Of a stretch of DNA of 39,554 nucleotides, positions 37,291 through 39,554 are shown piece after piece. Position 1 is the stretch's first letter. Each line of letters begins with the position of its first letter. This stretch comes from a virus, in the IMG/VR virus record IMGVR_UViG_3300044691_000296, positions 1-39,554 of that record; one strand, written 5' to 3'. A program made the translations under genes and the position numbers. The notes beneath the pieces were generated by a model. It had not been told where the DNA came from and searched no databases. It worked only from the letters and a program-made list of their open reading frames with translations.

Positions 37291-37740
37291 ATGCTAACGA
37301 ACGAACAGCGCGCGAACATCGTCAGAGAGACTAAAAGTTGGATTGGCACGCCGTACCGTGGGTGGTCCTGTGTAAAGGGCGCGGGCGTCGATTGCGGACA
37401 GCTTATATACGGCGTGTTCCGCGCGTGCGGCCTCGTCCCCGTGCTGGAGCTGCCGAAAGACTACTCCCTCCAGTTGGCACAACACCGCGCATCCACGGAG
37501 TACATAGACACCGTGGCCAAATACTTCCGGGAGATACCGGAGGCCGAAGTCTTGCCGGGTGACGTTGTGGTTTACAAGTTGGGGTTGGCGTATGCACACG
37601 CCGCAATCGTCCTGGAGTGGCCTAACAACGTTGTCCAGGCCGAAGCCCGCCACGGCGTCTCTGGGGCGCACGGAACTAAGACGCCGTTGTTCCGCCGCGC
37701 GGAGCGCCGGTTGTTCACTTTGAAAGACGAGGCTAAATAA
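37291..37740 (+). CDS. NlpC/P60 peptidoglycan peptidase of the tail tip
   Basis: 149 residues. The catalytic Cys35 is in VDCGQLIYG and the catalytic His103 in YAHAAIVLEW, with LPGDVVVY between them, the standard NlpC/P60 arrangement. In GTA and lambda-like tails (RcGTA gp14, lambda K) this enzyme sits at the tail tip and opens peptidoglycan during infection. The C-terminal ARHGVSG is a frequent feature of the phage subgroup. The stop overlaps the hub start (TAATG). It is more likely a virion peptidase than the lysis endolysin. Confidence 0.92.
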   Translation: MLTNEQRANIVRETKSWIGTPYRGWSCVKGAGVDCGQLIYGVFRACGLVPVLELPKDYSLQLAQHRASTEYIDTVAKYFREIPEAEVLPGDVVVYKLGLAYAHAAIVLEWPNNVVQAEARHGVSGAHGTKTPLFRRAERRLFTLKDEAK

Positions 37741-39554
37741 TGTCTGCCATATTCGGACCACAGACGGCGGGACCCACGCGCATTAACCAAGTCCAGATCA
37801 ATCAAAGCGTGCTTGGCTATGCGTTGCCGGTCGTCATGGGCAAAGGCAAAGTCCAACAGTCTATTTTGTGGACGGACGGCTTTTCGTCTAAGCAAACAAC
37901 GGCGGGCGGCGGCGGTAAGGGCTTGGGCGGCGGCAAAGGCTCCCAATACGTTTACAGCGCGGACCTTATCGCGGGCATTTGCGCCGGGTCAATCGTGGGC
38001 GTTTGCGACGTGTGGTCCGGGCAAAGTTGGCTGAGTAATACAAACGCGGCGGAGACATACACGATTACGGGCGGAACCCCGATATATACGCCGCTCAACG
38101 CCGCCAACATCACGGCAAATCAAGGCGTTGGGTTGAGCATTATTTTCGGCGGAACGTTCCCGGACCTCGGGTCCTCGGGAACGACGTTGAGCGGATTTCA
38201 TACCGTACCGCTTGTCCAGGTTGCCTTCGGTGCGACGTTGAGCAGTGGGGAGTATTCGATTGACCCGAGCAACAACAATTACCATTTCTCCCCGGCAGAC
38301 GTGGGACAGACCGTCCAAATAAATTACAGCTTCGCCCTCGGCATTATCAAGCAACAACAAACGGACCTCATCCCGTCCGGCTTGACGATTAGCGTTGGAG
38401 GAACGACGCCGTTCTCCGTTGACGGCGGTGTCCAATACAAGACAGGGCCGAACGACGGCAAAGCCTTGATAAACGTTGGCGGGTCACCATCGGCAACCGG
38501 GACGTACTCGGTAAGCGGGAGCGCCCCGGCAACGTATCACTTTGCACCGGGAGATATCGGCGCGGAGGTCTTGATAACCTTCAAGCTAAACAACAGCACG
38601 GCACTCCCGAGCGGTACACAGACGAGTCTAGCCTTTACGCTCTTCGACGGCGCGCCCGGACAGGCCGCTTGGGCGTTGCTATCTAGCAACTTCCCCGGCG
38701 CGGCCCTCGGATATTCGGGCATCGCATACGCCGCCTATGGGCCTATGGACCTTGGATACGGCGCACAGATCCAACAAAACGTCTTTGAGGTTTTGACGGC
38801 GGACGGATGGGGCGGCGGGATAGTCGATTGCAACCCGGTCCAATGCATCCTCCGGGTTCTCACGGATAAAGTTTGGGGACTTGGGGCCGGGGCCGTCCCC
38901 TTCCCGGTTAGCGCAATCGACATGCCAACGTGGGGTTTCCCAACGGCGAGCGGCTCGGCCCGGCAAGATAGCACCGCCGCGAGTTGGTTTGCAGCGAACG
39001 GCTTCTTTATCTCTCCGGTAATCGACAAGCAAGACACCGCCGCCTCACTGATGAGCCGGTGGCTTGAGGCCGGGCAGTGTGCCGCCTTCATGTCCGAAGG
39101 GCTTCTCAAACTGGTCCCGTACGGAGACACTTCGACGGCGGGCAACGGCGCAATATGGGTTGCTCCGGCAGACTTCGCCGTGGCGTTGGATGACACTTGT
39201 TTCCTCCCGAAGAGCGAAGGCGAAGACCCGGTTAAAATATCTACACCCACGGATTACATGAGCGCATGGAACACGGCGCAAGTCAGTTGGAATAACCGGG
39301 CCAACCAATACGCGCCGGAGATTACGCCCGAGTCTGACCAAGGTGCCAAGAATCGGTATGGTGACCGCATAGAAGACCCACAGACTTGGGACTTTATCAC
39401 GACGCTGCCCGCCGCCGTGTTTGCAGCAAGTATGCGGGTTAAGCGGAGCGTCTACACCCGGAAGACTTACGAGTTCACGTTGCCATATCGGTACACGTAC
39501 CTTGAGCCGATGGATATTGTCCCGATCACCGCGAGTTCGGTGTGGGCGGCGGAG
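37740..39554 (+). CDS. Tail hub/tip protein, N-terminal part (continues at base 1)
   Basis: 605 residues to the window edge, continuing in frame at base 2 after the 43-base overlap; about 1139 residues in all. The N-terminus MSAIFGPQTAGPTRINQVQI is typical of large hub proteins, followed by a Gly-rich loop (TTAGGGGKGLGGGKG), a hydrophobic stretch, and repeated beta units such as YSVSGSAPATYHFAPGDIGA. The region from GYGAQIQQNVFEVLTADGWG to YTYLEPMDIVPIT resembles the phage_tail_3/GTA hub fold that binds the upstream tail tip. The protein ends in a Hint domain. It is encoded directly after NlpC/P60, as RcGTA gp15 is. Confidence 0.87.
   Translation, partial: MSAIFGPQTAGPTRINQVQINQSVLGYALPVVMGKGKVQQSILWTDGFSSKQTTAGGGGKGLGGGKGSQYVYSADLIAGICAGSIVGVCDVWSGQSWLSNTNAAETYTITGGTPIYTPLNAANITANQGVGLSIIFGGTFPDLGSSGTTLSGFHTVPLVQVAFGATLSSGEYSIDPSNNNYHFSPADVGQTVQINYSFALGIIKQQQTDLIPSGLTISVGGTTPFSVDGGVQYKTGPNDGKALINVGGSPSATGTYSVSGSAPATYHFAPGDIGAEVLITFKLNNSTALPSGTQTSLAFTLFDGAPGQAAWALLSSNFPGAALGYSGIAYAAYGPMDLGYGAQIQQNVFEVLTADGWGGGIVDCNPVQCILRVLTDKVWGLGAGAVPFPVSAIDMPTWGFPTASGSARQDSTAASWFAANGFFISPVIDKQDTAASLMSRWLEAGQCAAFMSEGLLKLVPYGDTSTAGNGAIWVAPADFAVALDDTCFLPKSEGEDPVKISTPTDYMSAWNTAQVSWNNRANQYAPEITPESDQGAKNRYGDRIEDPQTWDFITTLPAAVFAASMRVKRSVYTRKTYEFTLPYRYTYLEPMDIVPITASSVWAAE
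39512..39554 (+). repeat. Right copy of the terminal overlap
   Basis: Identical to bases 1-43 except G39531 against A20. It supports a circular or circularly permuted genome of about 39511 bases. A physical terminal repeat inside the hub gene is the less likely alternative. Confidence 0.85.

Noticed and set aside
37291-37740. NlpC/P60 gene as the lysis endolysin
   Set aside because: Its position between tail tip genes and the phage-subgroup features fit a virion peptidase. A dual role cannot be excluded.
1-39554. CRISPR array, transposase or IS element
   Set aside because: No regularly spaced direct repeats and no transposase motifs were seen. The repeated elements found are integrase arm sites, the two-block module and tape measure repeats.

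Overview
The window looks like one complete, circularly permuted genome of a temperate phage with a long non-contractile tail. The first 43 bases recur as the last 43 (39512-39554) with one mismatch, and one open frame runs off the right edge and back in at the left. Closed, the genome would be about 39.5 kb. The head genes are HK97-type. The tail gene order matches the gene transfer agent/siphophage pattern: Dit-like, DUF2163-like, NlpC/P60, hub. Base composition is moderately GC-rich and genes are tightly packed, with many ATGA, GTGA and TAATG overlaps. The style of the secreted proteins suggests a soil acidobacterial host to me. That is recollection and inference, and no search was possible.

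Layout. The late genes run rightward from about 21.9 kb through the right edge and on to 3.0 kb: HNH nuclease, small terminase, a GNAT acetyltransferase, large terminase, portal, S49 protease, capsid, connectors, tail tube, frameshifted tail chaperone, tape measure, distal tail proteins, NlpC/P60 peptidase, a hub with a C-terminal Hint (intein-like) domain, and a fibre. The integration block at 3.0-6.1 kb holds a leftward basic protein, attP (a tRNA 3' end flanked by integrase arm repeats and terminators), three small genes (one secreted) and a tyrosine integrase. A bidirectional terminator at 6069-6096 separates it from the leftward early operon.

The leftward operon (14.28 to 6.1 kb) encodes replication, recombination and nucleotide metabolism: an SSB-like protein, endonuclease VII, a PD-(D/E)XK nuclease, a metallophosphoesterase, a dNMP kinase, a family A DNA polymerase split into exonuclease and polymerase polypeptides, a membrane coiled-coil protein, an excisionase-like HTH protein and an ATP-dependent DNA ligase. 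The rightward block at 14.4-20.5 kb begins with four very small genes, then a large spike-like protein with a Sec signal, small genes, and a Prim-Pol/RepA-type helicase. From 20.7 to 21.9 kb lie two small soluble proteins and four tiny membrane proteins that may include the holin. No endolysin and no classical CI-type repressor was recognised.

Regulation visible in the DNA includes a 69-bp two-block module present twice (14298-14366 leftward, 20638-20706 rightward), a perfect palindrome beside a strong sigma70-like promoter upstream of the large-terminase operon with an imperfect copy in the lysogeny region, several intrinsic terminators, and a CCCAAAA slippery site in the tail chaperone gene. 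About a dozen genes of 34-59 codons were called from start/stop overlaps, ribosome binding sites and composition.
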